DNA from: Sinohyriopsis cumingii
Lineage: Eukaryota > Mollusca > Bivalvia > Unionida > Unionidae
Reading direction: 5' to 3'
Length of the DNA: 64,000 nucleotides
Assembly: GCA_028554795.2 (NCBI GenBank)
Contig: CM068827.1
Span: 69,369,809 to 69,433,808, forward strand
Shown here: positions 27,600 through 41,660 of the stretch, piece by piece
Position numbering within the stretch: the first letter of the stretch is position 1
Layout of the letters: every line of letters starts with the position of its first letter
Notes under the pieces: model-generated
Databases searched by the model: none
Told to the model about the DNA's origin: nothing
The model's input: the letters and a program-made list of their open reading frames with translations, nothing else
Position numbers and translations under genes: made by a program

Positions 27600-29400
27600 A
27601 GATACATAAAAAAAAGACAGATAAATACAGAGGGACGAGAAGACGGACGAGGGAAACGACATGGATAGGAGTCAGATGACTGACGACGATGATGAGGAGG
27701 ATGGATATGGTATGGACAACAACAGCAATTCAGATAGTGAATTTAAGATAGGGACTAAAATGACGAAAATTACGATGAAAATGACATTACAAACATATAA
27801 ACAACAGACAGGAAACTTGACAATAAATAAAGTGACTAACAGACATAATTGAAATCGTACCTATCAAGCTCCCTCAGCAACCTAAAACTGATAACCTTAA
27901 ACAAAGGAATAATAAGTGTGCAAGTAGATAAAATAAATGTTAAATTTGGAGATTATACCATTCACCTAGAAGAAAATGATGACATCAAAGAGGTTTTAAG
28001 GAATTTTAATGTAAATATGGGATTTACAAATATTTAAATTAAGAAGTAAGGCACATTTATGGTAAATATTTAAAGTTGGGTAAACCTTTCAAGGGAGAGT
28101 TTTACATTTTGAAATTGATTGATGGCATAATGTAAACGTATACATAACATGTAAATATTGTTTCAAGGTAGATTTTATGAATAGACTGAATATGTTCTAA
28201 ACTTTTCAATGGAAAATTGTATTACTGCAGGGGATTTTAATTGGGTGGTAAATGATTTAAGACCGTAGTACTGGGATTTTTGACAAAGAGACTAAGTTAA
28301 AATTCCTAAATAACAATAAATTAATGGATGTATATCGCGAGAGTAACCTCGTAAGAAGGGAGGTCACCTTCATAGATGGAAGAGAGGGCAGTAGACTGGA
28401 CCGAATACATGCATCACAGACAGGACAGAATAGTATTCAAAAAAGCAAAACACTGGACAAGGAAAGTTCGGACCATTATGTTATCGAGGCTATCATAGAA
28501 ACAAAAAACAAAAAATGGGAAAACATGTTCATGAAATTGAATACAAAAATTGTATTAAATGGAATACAAAGGAATGATAGGTGATATTAAACATTTTTTT
28601 TAAATGAGCACATTCAAAGTGCAACAATGAGAGGCATTAAAACAAAAAATATATGTAACGAATATTTATTTTAAAGTCAGAGAAAGAAAAAAGAACAATT
28701 AAAAAGAATAAATTTACGAATGTTAAACATTAAAATAAGACCAGCGATAAGGTTAGACAAAAACGAATAAGTGATTTATTAACATTACAGACAGGAAAAT
28801 GCGCGAGACAACATAAGGGCAAGAAAATCTGGGTAACTTTACACAAGGGCATGGAGATTATATAGAAAAGTAGAGATTAGGAAAAGAGTGTAAAAGTCCA
28901 TATATGAACTGAAAAAGACAGTATTGCTTACAAAGATAAAAATATTTTAGAACTTATACCATAGCCATACCCTTCAAAAAGATACATGGTGAGGAAGCGG
29001 ATAGGTACATGGGGGTGGGCTAGATTTTAACAAGTTCTGGAAGCAAAAATGTGTGATACAAAGATTACTGGTAAAGAGATAGAGAATGCAATAAAAAGAA
29101 CCTGTGGCGTGGAAAAGCACCAGGCTCAGATGGAATAAGGTCAGAATTTTATAAAACTTCTACGCACTATGTGGTACCAATTCTGGAATCTTTATACAAT
29201 AAGGTACAGTTAAGGCGGGAAACTTTGTGCACGATAGAGGAAATGTTAAATGTTGTCTACAAGATATTAAGCCAGGTTATGTCAGCAGAATAAAACGTGC
29301 ATGGGACAAATAATAAATATGGATCAAAGCTGTGGAGATAAAGGAAAGACACACATAATAATGTGTTAGGCATTCAAACAGTAATATATACATATAAGGG
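27600..29400 (+). mobile_element. LINE remnant (ORF1 end, endonuclease, start of RT)
   Basis: Plus-strand pieces: an acidic stretch (27,661-27,852) that could be an ORF1 end, DFNWVVNDLR near 28,245, then LMDVYRES, VTFIDGREGSRLDRIHAS and SSDHYVIEA (28,324-28,510), all endonuclease motifs, and GKAPGSDGIRSEFYK near 29,120, the first RT motif. Many stops. An L1/Tx1- or L2-type element; the clade is not resolved by eye. Confidence 0.7.
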
Positions 29401-30074
29401 TAAAAGGAGACACTAGCGCTTTCTAACCAAAAGAAGGCGTTTCATAGGTTAGACATTATGGAGGAAAAGTACTCGAATAATTTGGTTTCGAAATTGGTCT
29501 CCGTGACTCGGAATAAAGCAAGAAAATAAATTTGGATGCCATAACAATTTGGTTAATTGACTTCGTAGACGCATTCAGCGTTACCTAGGGTGGTTCATTT
29601 TGTGTGTGTGTGATTGATTAATACATGCATCTCTTTGTAGGTCGCTCGCGGCGAGATACTCATACGGTTACGTTACTTTAACCCTGGACGTGTATATTTT
29701 TCTGTATTTATAGGAGGCTTGTTCTATGCGACACGGTGATCGCTTGGATCTCATCAGGGATTGTCAACACTCTTACTTCCAACTGCAGCAATAGGCTAAG
29801 TGTTAAATTTTATACAAATTATATTTGTAAGCGATTATAGTTTAACTGCTTTCCTTCAATTTACTGCCTTTATGTCTTATTCTTTGGGTTTAATACACTA
29901 TAAAAACTGTATGTCTGTTACAATTTATTGCCAGGACTCTATTTGACATAAAACAATTTAGTAATATGTATTGATGGATTTCTCCTCGATTTTCTTTATT
30001 CATTGCTATGACCAGCTTGATTTATTTATGGCTGTATGTTGGTATGGGTGGATAGACGGATAGATAGACTAGAA
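29401..30074. other. No gene recognised
   Basis: AT-rich, no supported feature. Confidence 0.5.
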
Positions 30075-30418
30075 CAGAGGTGGGCAAACTTTCCAGTGCA
30101 AGTGCCGCATACACAAATTTACACCTTGTCGCGGGCCGCATAGTTCATTAAGTAAAAGAATTAATATTTGAAATAGCAAAAACAAAAGGTTTTTCTAAAA
30201 AACTTCTAATTAATTTTCAGTTGTTAATATGTTGTTAATATTTGAAAACTTAAACTTCAACTTCAAAAGAAACACATTTATTTGATAAACAGAGTAACAT
30301 AAACAGAGTCAGTGCGAATGATGATTTGTTCCTAGGCCGCATGAAAACCCTTGGCGGGCCGCATGAAAGCCCTTGGCGGACCACATGCGGCCCGCGGGCC
30401 GTAGTTTGCCCACCCCTG
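30075..30418. mobile_element. Non-autonomous hAT-type MITE with 8-bp target duplication
   Basis: Termini CAGAGGTGGGCAAACT and AGTTTGCCCACCCCTG are inverted repeats with the CAG...CTG ends of hAT elements. GACTAGAA flanks both ends directly (30,067-30,074 and 30,419-30,426), the 8-bp duplication expected of hAT transposase. The interior has no coding potential and carries short direct repeats (GGCGGGCCGCATGAAA-type) near the right end. Confidence 0.92.
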
Positions 30419-30599
30419 GACTAGAAGAATCTGGACGGTGCGGCTGTGATCTGTAGTGTGGAAGTGAAGCCATTTCAATCGACAGTGCATCTGTGTCATG
30501 ATGGGAATTGTTGAATAGGGACGGTTAATTCTGGAGAAGGACAAGGAATAATAATGTATATCCTCAACTCCTAAATAAGGGCATGTACGATGTGTAATG

Positions 30600-31110
30600 T
30601 TTACAAGGACACATGGTTGTGAACCATTTTAATTTTCATTGTATCACATGGTTGTGTGAACCATAATTTATTTTGTGGTATATGGTTGTGTGAACCATAC
30701 TTAAATTTTTACTGTCATATGGTCGTGTGAACCCATCTTATTTTCATTGGCATCGTATGGTTGAGTGAATCATACTTATTTTATTTTGCATCATTCGATT
30801 CTGTAAATTGTACTCGTCTTTATTCATTCGTATCACGATTCTGTATTTCGTACTCGTCTTTATTCATTCGTATCACAATTACGTGAACTGTGCTCGTCTT
30901 TATTCATTTGTATCACGATTATGTGAATTGTAGTCGTCTTGATTCATTCGTATCACGATTCCGTGAATTGTACTCGTCTTTATTCATTTGTGTCACGATT
31001 CTGTGAACTGTACTCTTCTTTATTCATTCGTATCACGATTATGTGAACTGTACCCGTCTTTATTCATTTGTATCACGATTCTGTGAATCATTCTTTTCAT
31101 TGAGCATATT
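30600..31110. repeat. Tandem repeat, about 39-base unit, roughly 13 diverged copies
   Basis: Left copies centre on ATGGTTGTGTGAACCAT, a small palindrome; right copies have become TCACGATT(C/A)(T/C)GTGAA plus GTACTCGTCTTTATTCATT. The array thus has two sub-families that grade into each other. Confidence 0.75.
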
Positions 31111-31789
31111 CTGGATGTAAGAACCATTCTCATATTTTTGGTATACGTATATGAATCTGTAACAGGTTTAGTATGGTAGTCGGGTTGTCTGCTCCCCATT
31201 CCCTAAATATAGTAACGTTATAATTCCGTCCTCTGTCGTGCTTCTAGCCTCACACCCTGCGAGTCAACATGCGTATGAGTTGTAGTAAACATTTTGTTTT
31301 CATAAAATTTCATGCCTTTACAATGTATTGCGTTATTGTTCAATCCAAGTATCCATTCGGTCTCAATCCTGTTACATACACTACGCACTTGTACAATAAT
31401 TTTATAAAGAAATATTTTATCCAAAGTACAAGTCAATGGCGCTTTGACTCAAAAATTCTATATAGAAATGTAGCAAAATCCTGGATGTCCACTGTCTATG
31501 CTATTATACGTAATAAAAATCGAAGTACTATGTATTAAGATAAATAATAAGTTGTTTAACAGGTGTTAAGACACATAATTTGATAGAAGTAAAGACCTTT
31601 CAACATGTGCATGATTGTTCGAACCAATATACTTTTTCTTGAAACGTAAATTTGTTTCGTCTCTTTAAATTTTCTTCGGGATAGAAAATGTCAAGCTTTG
31701 ACTCGAAAAGGTCTCAGAACTTCAGAATTATATATTTTTCCTGAAATAAATCTCGTACGAGTAAATTTGTATTGTTATCATTGTTTTTC
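31111..31789. other. No gene recognised
   Basis: No supported feature. Confidence 0.5.
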
Positions 31790-34420
31790 ATATGGAAATA
31801 TCCTCTATTTCAACCTTGACAAGCAAGCTTGACCTAACCGGGAAAATTGGGGACAAAGCTAGACAATTACTCCAAAGAACAGGGGGAGCAAAGGCTTTTA
31901 GCCTCACACCCTTCGAAATGCTTAGATTTTGGAGACGAACCCATCTGCCCATAGCAAGCTGTTATCTTAAATACTCAAGAGGCCAAAGGAATTAAAACAA
32001 AATCATTATTCCCACAAGGAAGACACCCCCACCCCACGTTAGTAAGGGAGATGGAAGCAAAACACTGACATGCACGTGTCTGGCTTTCTCAGTGATGCTG
32101 ACACAATGGAAATGGTCAGGAAAATGGAACTAAGCTTAAAATACAAATGAAGCAACATTGCGTTGCCACAGTATATGTATCCCAGAATGCAATGTTAGAA
32201 TAGTAACGGTACTCAAGATGTCCCCAGAAAAACGTGATACAGCGGGTGCGAGCAACAAAGAAGATGCACAAGGTGTCATGCCTTTTGGAAATGTGCCAAG
32301 GGACTTCAAAACCCCTCACACCCAGCAGGATACCTATGCATAAAAACCGGGACATATCTGAATGAATAAGGAGAACGGAACGATAAACCAGAGACATCTC
32401 AGATGTAGCGAAAGAAGAGAAATACCACAAATAGAATAAAGCCCTGTGAAATGTTGATCAGAGCGCCATGAGCGTTATGAATGAACAGCCTATAGTGGGT
32501 TGACTTCAAGCGGAGAAAACTTGGGTGATTCAAGTTCAGAGCATCTCCGATGTAAAATGGGTGGGGAGCTTGGGAAGGGAAGCAACCCAGAACAAAGACT
32601 TGGAATGTGAGAATTTCCAAGAAAGTAGCACCTCTTTAGAAAGCCGCCAAGTGGTGCAAGTAGAAATTCAATCAAAACACTTGTAAAACACATTTTATAT
32701 AAGGCAAGATTTCTCAGTCAACTTACAAAAGTCTTCCTCAGAGGAGATGGACGAGGTATGGGAATATTCAATGTGACGGTGAAATACCATCAGAGGGAAT
32801 TTCGGCGGACCTGAATGGACGACGACGAACAGGACGGTGCGAAAATGGAAACGGATAACAAAGTGAACAAAGGACAGGAAAATGATAACGATGAAAACCG
32901 ACAGACAGGACTTTTAGAATACAAAAAAAACGAGAAAATGAATCAATCGACAAACAGGACAGTGGAAAGGCTGAAGAAGCACAAAAGACGCTAAAAGAAA
33001 GTTGAGCAAACTGTCACAGCTAGATATTTTCGAGATGAACCTTAGAATAATAACGTAATGTAAAAACATCACAAAATGCGCAAGTTGAGCTATATGTCCA
33101 AAATCGATAAAATGGATAATTTCTAAACTCGGATAGCCAGTATTAATATTAATGTAATTAAACGAAAGCAAAATAGAGGAAATAAAACACCGAAAACCAT
33201 AACAGAGTGCTATTACAAGAAACAATACCAATTATGAACTGAAAGCCCTTTTAGAAGAGAAACTAAAACTGATAATTGTAACAAACAACAACATTAGTGA
33301 AGCGAAGGCAGAGATAGCGACGATTATAAAACTACAAACTATACCAATTCAGTGGAAGTAATTAAGAGGACATTTTCAAAAGGCAGACTCCTACATATTA
33401 AAATATACGACTGGTACATCTTAAACGTTCATGTCCCCTTACAATACCACGCAAGGAAAGCGCAATTTATAGAAAAACCCGGATTATATTCAAAGTTATA
33501 TCATGCAGAAATTTTTATTGGGGGGAGATTTTAACTGGGAAGGGAAACACAATTACGACTAAGAGCGGAAGAAATACTCTTACAAGAATGCTTTTGGACA
33601 CTTATAAACGGAAACCGCATTATGTAAGGTTACGATAAACAACCTATTAAGGACAGAATATATATTTGAATATGTAGCTGGACAAGCAAGCCGATTGAAC
33701 AAGTTTTACGTATCAAATTCAGGTATGCAACATGTCAATGACCGCTGTAGATGGGCACACAAAATATCAGATCACTACATTATTGAGTCAGATCTGAAAT
33801 GGAAAAATAAATGGGTCCCAGGCTCCTGGAAATTTAATAATAAGATCTTGAAAGATGTGGAGTTTTTGGATACTAGAAGAACTAAATAAATATATGGCGA
33901 AAGAACAGGCATGAATGGTAAAATTTAAATCTAAAAACAAAAAAGAAACCAAATCATATTGTTGAATACGGAAAAAAACAGCTAACCAAAAAGGGAGTTA
34001 AAAGAGGGATGTCTAGACTAATACATGTAAATCAGAGTTATAGGGAAGATGGGGAGGTATGTACAAAACAACATTTTAACCATACAAACTAAGTCAGTCC
34101 TTTAAATATACAAGATTTAAAAGGAGCAATGATATTATTTGATCAAGAAAAGACTCAAACCTAACTACACCGATATGGTATTTTAAAAAAAATGGTTTCT
34201 GAGAAAATTTCCGAAGATGGACCAATATGCTGTGTACAAATATCTAGGCAAGGGTGCAGGTAAACGGTGCGCTAATTTAAGAATTCGACATAGATCACAA
34301 CGGCAGGGATGCCCCATGTCTGTCCTATTATACGGAAATGAGCCGACATCATTATCACCAAGCTTACCTGACTCAACCCAGTCAATCCAGTTGCCATAAA
34401 AGACTCCAGAACAAACAAAA
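31790..34420 (+). mobile_element. LINE remnant (ORF1-like region and endonuclease)
   Basis: Broken plus-strand frames from 31,792 (STLTSKLDLTGKIGDKA) to about 33,000 end in a charged Lys/Asn/Asp region and look like an ORF1. Then come GGDFNWEGK at about 33,525, SRLNKFYVSNSG at 33,690 and KISDHYIIES at 33,760: endonuclease motifs of the same kind as at 28.3 kb. An A-rich tract at 34,418-34,436 may be a tail. Confidence 0.6.
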
Positions 34421-34439
34421 AAAAAAAAAAAAAGAAAAG

Positions 34440-35130
34440 AGTCCCAAACATATTATGTTATGTAACTATTAAAAGAAAACTACATGGACCCAGACTAATG
34501 AATTAAAAAAAAAGCAACCATAGGAAACAAATAATTTTAAAGGCATGAAACCAAAAACGGTAGCGATACCATAGACAACCCTGAAATAAAACTATTAAGG
34601 AAAGGCCTTATGTCATTAGATCCAGGTCCCCATACCAATTATGGAGTCATATAGTTGCACTTTATGGATAACTAGTTCTCTGCACGACACTGGAAACTAC
34701 AAAATACTAAGAAGGCATCTATCCCGTACATGACGCAGTCTGGTGATGCATATCACTAATTACAACTGAATTCACAAACGATACATAAGGGTGTGGTACT
34801 AGGTAAACTGCCTAAACAATTGCTTGGATTTTGAATTCCGATGTTCATTTAAGATTAAATTCGATAGTTTCTACTCGTTGTAAGAAAGGATTATGATTTC
34901 CCCCCAAGAATGTTGGGGTGATTAGTCGCTCACGTGGGTTAACTATTCAAAGAACACCAGGGAGAATTGTTAATTCTATAAATGGGTTATTCTCATAATC
35001 GTACAGTGCAGCACGGTGCTACAGGTCGCGCTATTCTTAGAAATGGAAAATATAGGCCAATTAAAAGACGAAATCTCGAAGTATAATGTAGTCAAGACGC
35101 AAAAACAATGAAGGGGCACGCTACACCCAC
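34440..35130 (+). repeat. Dispersed repeat R1, copy 1
   Basis: About 690 bases sharing long blocks with 37,255-37,930 in the same orientation (for example GATCCAGGTCCCCATACCA and TTATTCTCATAATCGT). Probably a mobile element of unknown type. Confidence 0.7.
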
Positions 35131-35534
35131 CTGTATTATTGCGCGAAAATGCATACATACATTATGTTTACTTAATTATGTACATCTGTACCTTGTACTT
35201 GACCTTGTACAAAATCATGTTATGTTGTACCAGATTAGCGACATTCGGAAACAGAATACAAAGCTAAAATTTTCTCTGATTGTGGATTGAATATGCAGAC
35301 CATTTTTAATGGTAAACACATTTACTTGATGCTGTATTGATTCTGACCGTAGAAACTTATAAAATGCAAGTTTCCATCACGTTGACTATTTTCTGAAAAG
35401 AGTAATTGCGACCGAGGTCAATCTTAGGGGTATATAATCTTGTTTACCTGAGAATTATTAATTCTTGCCTTAACATCGGCAGATTCAGTCTTACTGTTGT
35501 ATTTAGATTTTAGTTTGGGTTAAATTGTTGATTA

Positions 35535-35885
35535 AAATTATTATTATTCACTGGAATTGCAAAGTGCTAAATAATATTATCGGGCTGGGACAATTATTTG
35601 TAATTGTAGTGAATTCAGACGATGACAGTTTTGATTATATTATTGTGAAGCATCAAAATATTTAGCACATCATCACACTATGTCATTGACTTATTAGCAC
35701 TTTAGAGACTACAGGAACATCAACGCATTTAATATTGAAGCTTATTTGGAATACGATTGGAATTCGGTTGGAGCTCGATACATCAGAACTTGTGATATAA
35801 ACTTTAAGACTATTTGGGATTTCCTTCGCTACATCGCGAATTAATTTTATATTTGCATTATATTTTAGGGAAATAAACTTGTTAT
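35535..35885 (+). repeat. Dispersed repeat R2, copy 1
   Basis: About 350 bases similar to 50,735-51,090 (TTATTCACTGGAATTGCAAA, TTGTGATA, TATTTTAGGGAAA). See copy 2 for its coding potential. Confidence 0.65.
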
Positions 35886-36359
35886 ACATGTGGGCACAGC
35901 CCTGTGCGTGGCCTCTAGCAATATTTTAGGGCCGTTAAATTCAGAAATTGCTTTTCTTGGAATTTCGGGAGCTACCGTTCCTTTACTATTATCTAGGCCC
36001 TGGTTGAGTAGATTTGAGCGATGCCGGAAATAACTGGTTTCTCCATCGCATTTTGTGTTTTGTTCTGTCCTATATAATGTAAAGATCACTCTTCTCGGCA
36101 CATGAAACCTGGCATAAAACAAAAAGGCCGAAAATCAAACCAAAGAATAAAAGAACCCTTTGGAAAAATCCCATTTCCATATCGTGAAAGCACGGTATTG
36201 TCGTGTCGGTGTGTGCCTGTACACTGTTAATCTGTAAGGAAACTTTACTATTTGGTTAGTTTTGTGCGACTTGTCTCCCTTTAGTCTGCTTTATAAGTTT
36301 TCTAAAAAGCGAGATTGGTTCATTGTCTGCCAAGTTCACCCTTAATTGTACTGAACGGG
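35886..36359. other. No gene recognised
   Basis: No supported feature. Confidence 0.5.
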
Positions 36360-36760
36360 TTGAGCCGAGAACTCCGCCAAATAAACGACACTAAATCCTA
36401 ATTGAAAAGGACAGCAATACTCGATTTCTTTTGTCGGACCTCATTTTTTCTTATGCATCATACGACAGATTCAGTTCAATGATTGGGTAGTTTCATAGCC
36501 ACCTATTTCCATTTACAGAGGAGGGGGAGTGAAATACACGCAGTATAAAGTGTAAGATTTTTGTTAAATGGAACGTTGACAACATAAATCTGAAATAAAT
36601 AGTCAAGGGATTTCGATGGAGAAAAAAAGAAGGCGGACCAAGATCTGGACAAGTACATCTTCTCGTATCAGAATTAATTATGCTGCTGCTAAACATAAAG
36701 GTCCTCCGACGGCATTGCTATTGCCGAAATCATCAACTCGCTGGCTTTTCAAAGCGAAGG
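36360..36760 (+). repeat. Dispersed repeat R3, copy 1
   Basis: Similar to 41,285-41,660 in the same orientation (TCGATTTCTTTTGTCGGACC, GGGTAGTTT, CATTGCTATTGCCGAAATCA versus related blocks). Element type unknown. Confidence 0.6.
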
Positions 36761-37254
36761 GACCATCTTCCTCAGCGTCCTCACCATGATGCGATGAAAG
36801 GAAGGAGAAAACCCACTAAGGAAAGGGGAGAAGAAATAACAGCAGTATTTGCATTTTACGTTCACTTATGTTGACGCCAATATCTATACGCATTTCGAGT
36901 TAAAGTTTACAATTTGTAATTTAAAATATTACTAAACATATTAAACTTTAAGCTACAAGGGATAATGAGTCTTTCAAACTTTAACTAAGCAAAAGAAAAT
37001 GGAATTAAAGAAAGGAATAATCATTCCAGGCACTCGCATTAGGGGTGTTCACGATGCCAAGTTGGTCCACTAATTAGAGCGACCTTAAGCAATCGTACTT
37101 TCTCTCCCATTTCCGCAACATATTACAATCAAATGAATCCAAATGTGCTCAATGCATCTTTCCACACTCGACAGGTCAGACACGAGAATACGTTTAGTAT
37201 CACACAGACCCAGCCACTCCAGACGCACCTAAAGACTTCTAAACAAATAACTGC

Positions 37255-37930
37255 AACAAAAAGGACCCCAAACATAAGAAACTTATGAGAAAGCAACTAC
37301 ATGGACCCGAACACAAGACCCTATAGAAAAAAGAAACCAAAGGAATCATGAGAAATTTAAAAGGAATAAAACCGATAAAGATATTGTTAACCTACGGAAC
37401 ACTGAAATAAAACTAAAGAAAAATTCGTACATCATTAGATCCAGGTCCCCATACCATTTATGGCGTCACAGAGTTGGACTTCATGGATAACAGTTCTCTA
37501 CACGACACACTAACTTAGAATATATCTACCGCTTAGTCTGGTGTTGCAAGTCAACAATTCTAATTAAATGAACGAACAAAACTAAAACCTTGCGGTAATA
37601 GGTAATCAGCTTGAAAATGTTTATTGTGCTCTGAATGTTTTAACTAACGTTAAATATGATAATTTCGGCTCATTTGAGAAAGTTTTTTCGGTTTTTTTTC
37701 CCCTAAGAATCTTGGGGTGGCAAGTGGCTTCCTTTGGATTAACTATCTCCCAAAACATCTAAGAATTTTAAGTCAGATAAACAGGGGTTATTCTCATAAT
37801 CGTGGGATGCATCACGGAGTAGAAAGTCACGAAGCTCTTAGAAATGGAACAGATAGATCAATTCAAAGACGAAATCTCAGAATATGGCCGAGACCCACAA
37901 CAACACAAAACAGCACATGAGTAGCGTACG
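37255..37930 (+). repeat. Dispersed repeat R1, copy 2
   Basis: Second copy of the repeat at 34,440-35,130. It keeps an open 67-codon frame (37,717-37,920) ending in an Arg-rich stretch that is broken in copy 1, so it may be a degraded coding part of the element. Confidence 0.7.
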
Positions 37931-39154
37931 AATGCCTGCGTGAAACTAGATTTAGTTAGATAATATAGGTTAATAGAAACCCCGAAATATGCTCATAAAC
38001 CGAAATAATATACACAATATTACCATATTATTATATGCTCATTTTTTCTCCGTTAACGTTGCATTGTCAGAATCGTTCAATATTTTACGATACTGAACTC
38101 GCTCGCAACTTCATATTGCACTCACAAAGGAACTACTTTCTATTGTAAACAAACAATGTACGCAGACGCTAGCACTTTTGATTTGTAAGCAAATCATGTA
38201 CACTCGCGTAGTAGGCGCTTTACCTTTTGGTTGATTAAATTTGTTTCTGAATGAAGTAAAGTAGATGTTTATTGGACTGCCACATACCAGCTGTTTGGCA
38301 CATTCCGCGTTAACCTTTTTTGATACAATGTTTCGGATTCGGGCTAGCTATACAGTAGACGCCATAAAGTGTCCTTACAAATAACATGCAAGTGACAAGG
38401 CATAAACTGTCTTTTTAACTGGCAATAAGAATGGTAAAAAATATACTTGCAGTCTTACATCCTGAATTTCCTCAAAATGTACTTTCTTAATTCTTCATGA
38501 CCGAATTACATGATCCATTTCATAGGTTCTCAGTCTTGATTACACATTTCGAAATTGTGTTTTAATTTCGAATAAAAGTGCAATTACACCCTTCTTCCTG
38601 CACTCTCAATGAAATTCGCATTAAAGTCCATAGCGTCTTTTTGATACTTGCAATTGAAAGACTTGATATTTTCCCCACATTATCATTTCAAACATTCAAT
38701 GACAGAACAGAAACGCATTTGCATATGTCAACACGCTTCTCCCTTGCTTCTTCAATCATATGTATTTCATGTGGAGTTGTCACATATAAATCCAGTCCAT
38801 AATCACGAAATTTCGTAGAATCGACAAAAATACCAAAATCTATTCATTCCAGATGAAATTGAAAACTTGTTGTAATGCGCATTCATTCACAATATGACTC
38901 CATATTTCAGTTTTAAGTCGACAAAAACGCCATTTTCTTTCCAAAGTTATGTCTAGCGCGCGACAAGTTCAAATTTATCTGGGCGGAGTTATGTGCGCAT
39001 TAATAATATTGTTGTGTAATGATGAATCTGCGCTTGTGTATTTAGTTTGGAAAACGGATTACATTCATTGACTTTCTTTCTTGTAGTGTATTTTATTTAT
39101 ATAATTTATATAATTAAACCTTAGGTAGAATAAGAAAATAAGCATATAATATAA
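37931..39154. other. No gene recognised
   Basis: No supported feature. Confidence 0.5.
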
Positions 39155-39282
39155 AGGTTACTGCATTTGTATGGGAAAATGTGAACTCGTTTTGTCGGAT
39201 GGATACACTGCACTCCCAAGGTCGTGCAGTATTCCATCCGAAAAACTCGTTCACGATTTCCCACACAAATGCAGTAACCTAT
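39155..39282. mobile_element. Palindromic MITE-like element
   Basis: Arms of about 58 bases, left starting AGGTTACTGCATTTGT and right ending ACAAATGCAGTAACCT, around a short centre. Flanks are TATAA-like on both sides. Distinct in sequence from the palindrome at 26.4 kb. Confidence 0.75.
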
Positions 39283-41284
39283 AAATACGCGCATGAATAA
39301 TGATAAAACTTGAAGTGATTTTGATACAAATGTTTCCGATTTCAATGACGTCGCTTGGCCGTACTTGATCGGACAGGTATCAAAATAAATGGCTAATTCG
39401 TAATATATAAACATACTAAATGTGAGATGTATTAAAGTAGGAAATATCATTTACTTTTAATGACAAGTTTTGGCTCAAAAAAACATAGCACTTAAGTTTT
39501 ATTTAAAAGCTTTCCAAGGATTCGACAATAGTAAAACACGCGTATACACTGCTTTCACGATATGTCAGTATATTGTAATTTAAAAAATCACAAATATCAA
39601 ACATAATCTAAGTAATTAGATTAACTAGAACATGATAAATAATACACTCACCTGAATTATATTCTTCTAGAACCAATAGTGTCACACAAGGCAAACCTGT
39701 ATAAAATACCTAAAAACTAATCAACAGCAACAATGACAATCGTCATTATGAACGGCATCATCCCAGCAACACCAAAAAATTCACGTCTTAGTTTGTAATA
39801 ATTGTGATGAGAATGACTTTGTTACTCATTGTGACATTTCAGTTGCTGCAGTGGGACATGTTGCAGCATTGGGGCGTTGCAGATTTGGGATGTATTGGGT
39901 TCAGCACTGGAACATAATTTGTAGCATTTAGGACATGTTCTACTTGGAGCATTGTGACATAAATTAGTTCCAACATCGGCATATTGTGGCTCTGTTTCAC
40001 TAAATTGCATAGCTTTTGTACTGGTTTTATTGTCGATTTAATCTTTCATTTCAGTCTAAAATGGACTATATACGTGTACAAGGTGTACAACAACCGTATT
40101 CAATAATTCATTTCTACCATCTGCAATTTGTACATGAAACTTGTTACCTGTTGAAGCAAGAAACAACCCTTCAGTACATAATTTTAAAGTATATCGAGCC
40201 GTTATTATAAAAAAAAAAAACTACCTCATGTTACTACTGTTGGTGATACAGATAATACAAATTAGGCTAAGAACAATGCAACTTAAATTACGATTTATAA
40301 ACGAATTATATATGTAATAGGTATTGCTCCGGCGGTGAAATTGAGAACGCAAAACTCTTTCTTCTAGACTGTTCCAAATATTCAAATCTTAGAGAACAAA
40401 TCCTATACACACTCCAATTCGCTCACGGTTGAAACATTTGGCAGTAGTAAAAAATAAATAGTTTAAACTCTGCAAAATTATATTAGGATGACCAAAAGAT
40501 TTAATTGTCTGAACTCAGCCTCTTGAATGGCAATTAATAAGTTATTATTCTTGTTGTTGCGTTGTATGCAAAGTTATGCACATTTTGTGTTTAACCGTTT
40601 GTCCCAGCATCGAGATCACTGATGCAGTATTTTGTTGCTGTTGTGGAGACGTGCCAACAAGCTTATGCTTTTTTCAGAATCCCAAAAATCATATGTTTAC
40701 AATTGCATTTGATACTTTGCATCATATTATCTAAAGGGTACAACAGGATGAGTGACGATTCGTTGCGCGAGTATAAACGCTTTACAGGATACATGCATGT
40801 CGAGGAAACGAAAGTGAGACCGATCGAAGGACGAAAAGTGGAAACCTATATTCCATGTCCACATCTTTTTGAGCAAAAAAATGCGGAAAAAGTAGGATTG
40901 CAACTCTTATCGATTTAAGCAATAAAAATGCATCGAACAGATTTTAGTTTCAGTGAAAAGTGAGGGTACACAGACAAATGATCGGAAAATGACTTCAAAC
41001 TAATGTACTCTTGCCAATATAATGCTAATCATTAAACTAGTTTTATCACCTCCCCAGTCATGGCGTATTTTCACAAATCTATATTGCAGTGTGTACAAAC
41101 GAACGCAAGGCTAACATGAATACTATATGTTAGGGATTAAAACAATCATTGGATGTAGCACAATAAATTCAATAGTGAATTATAGCAATAACTCGAGTTT
41201 TCTAATTAGCGAGATTATTACCTTGCCACCGAGGTTTAAAGCTTATTGTGTTGAAGGGGGTAGACAGGTTATGTTGAGCACTTT
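39283..41284. other. No gene recognised
   Basis: A Cys-containing minus-strand ORF (39,822-40,010) arises from a short internal repeat and is not supported as a gene. Nothing else seen. Confidence 0.45.
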
Positions 41285-41660
41285 ATTGCTGCGGCTAATA
41301 CAGACTAAATCCTTGTTGAAAAGTAACAGAATATTTCGATTTCTTTTGTCTGACCTCATTTTTCTGTTGTTTATCTTACGACATAAATTCATTTAAATGA
41401 CCGGGTAGTTTTATATTCATCTAATTATTGTCCATATACAGAACAGAGGTTAATAAGTGCAACTGACTCTGTATAGAGTTTTGGAAAGTACAGCTTCGAC
41501 ACTCAAATTTGAAATGATCAGGCAAGGGACATCAAGGGCTAGAAAAAACAAACGAAGAAACGGGGAATAGCACATTCATGTAACAGAGTTGCCTATGCCG
41601 TGTTTGAAACCACTCACTTGGCTGCATCATTGTCGAAGCCACCAAGTCACCGACTTACCA
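41285..41660 (+). repeat. Dispersed repeat R3, copy 2
   Basis: Second copy of 36,360-36,760, with similar order of blocks and many substitutions. Confidence 0.6.

Noticed and set aside
31218..31538. Overlapping open frames on both strands
   Set aside because: Short, no family motif, no promoter or splice context; random frames in AT-rich DNA.
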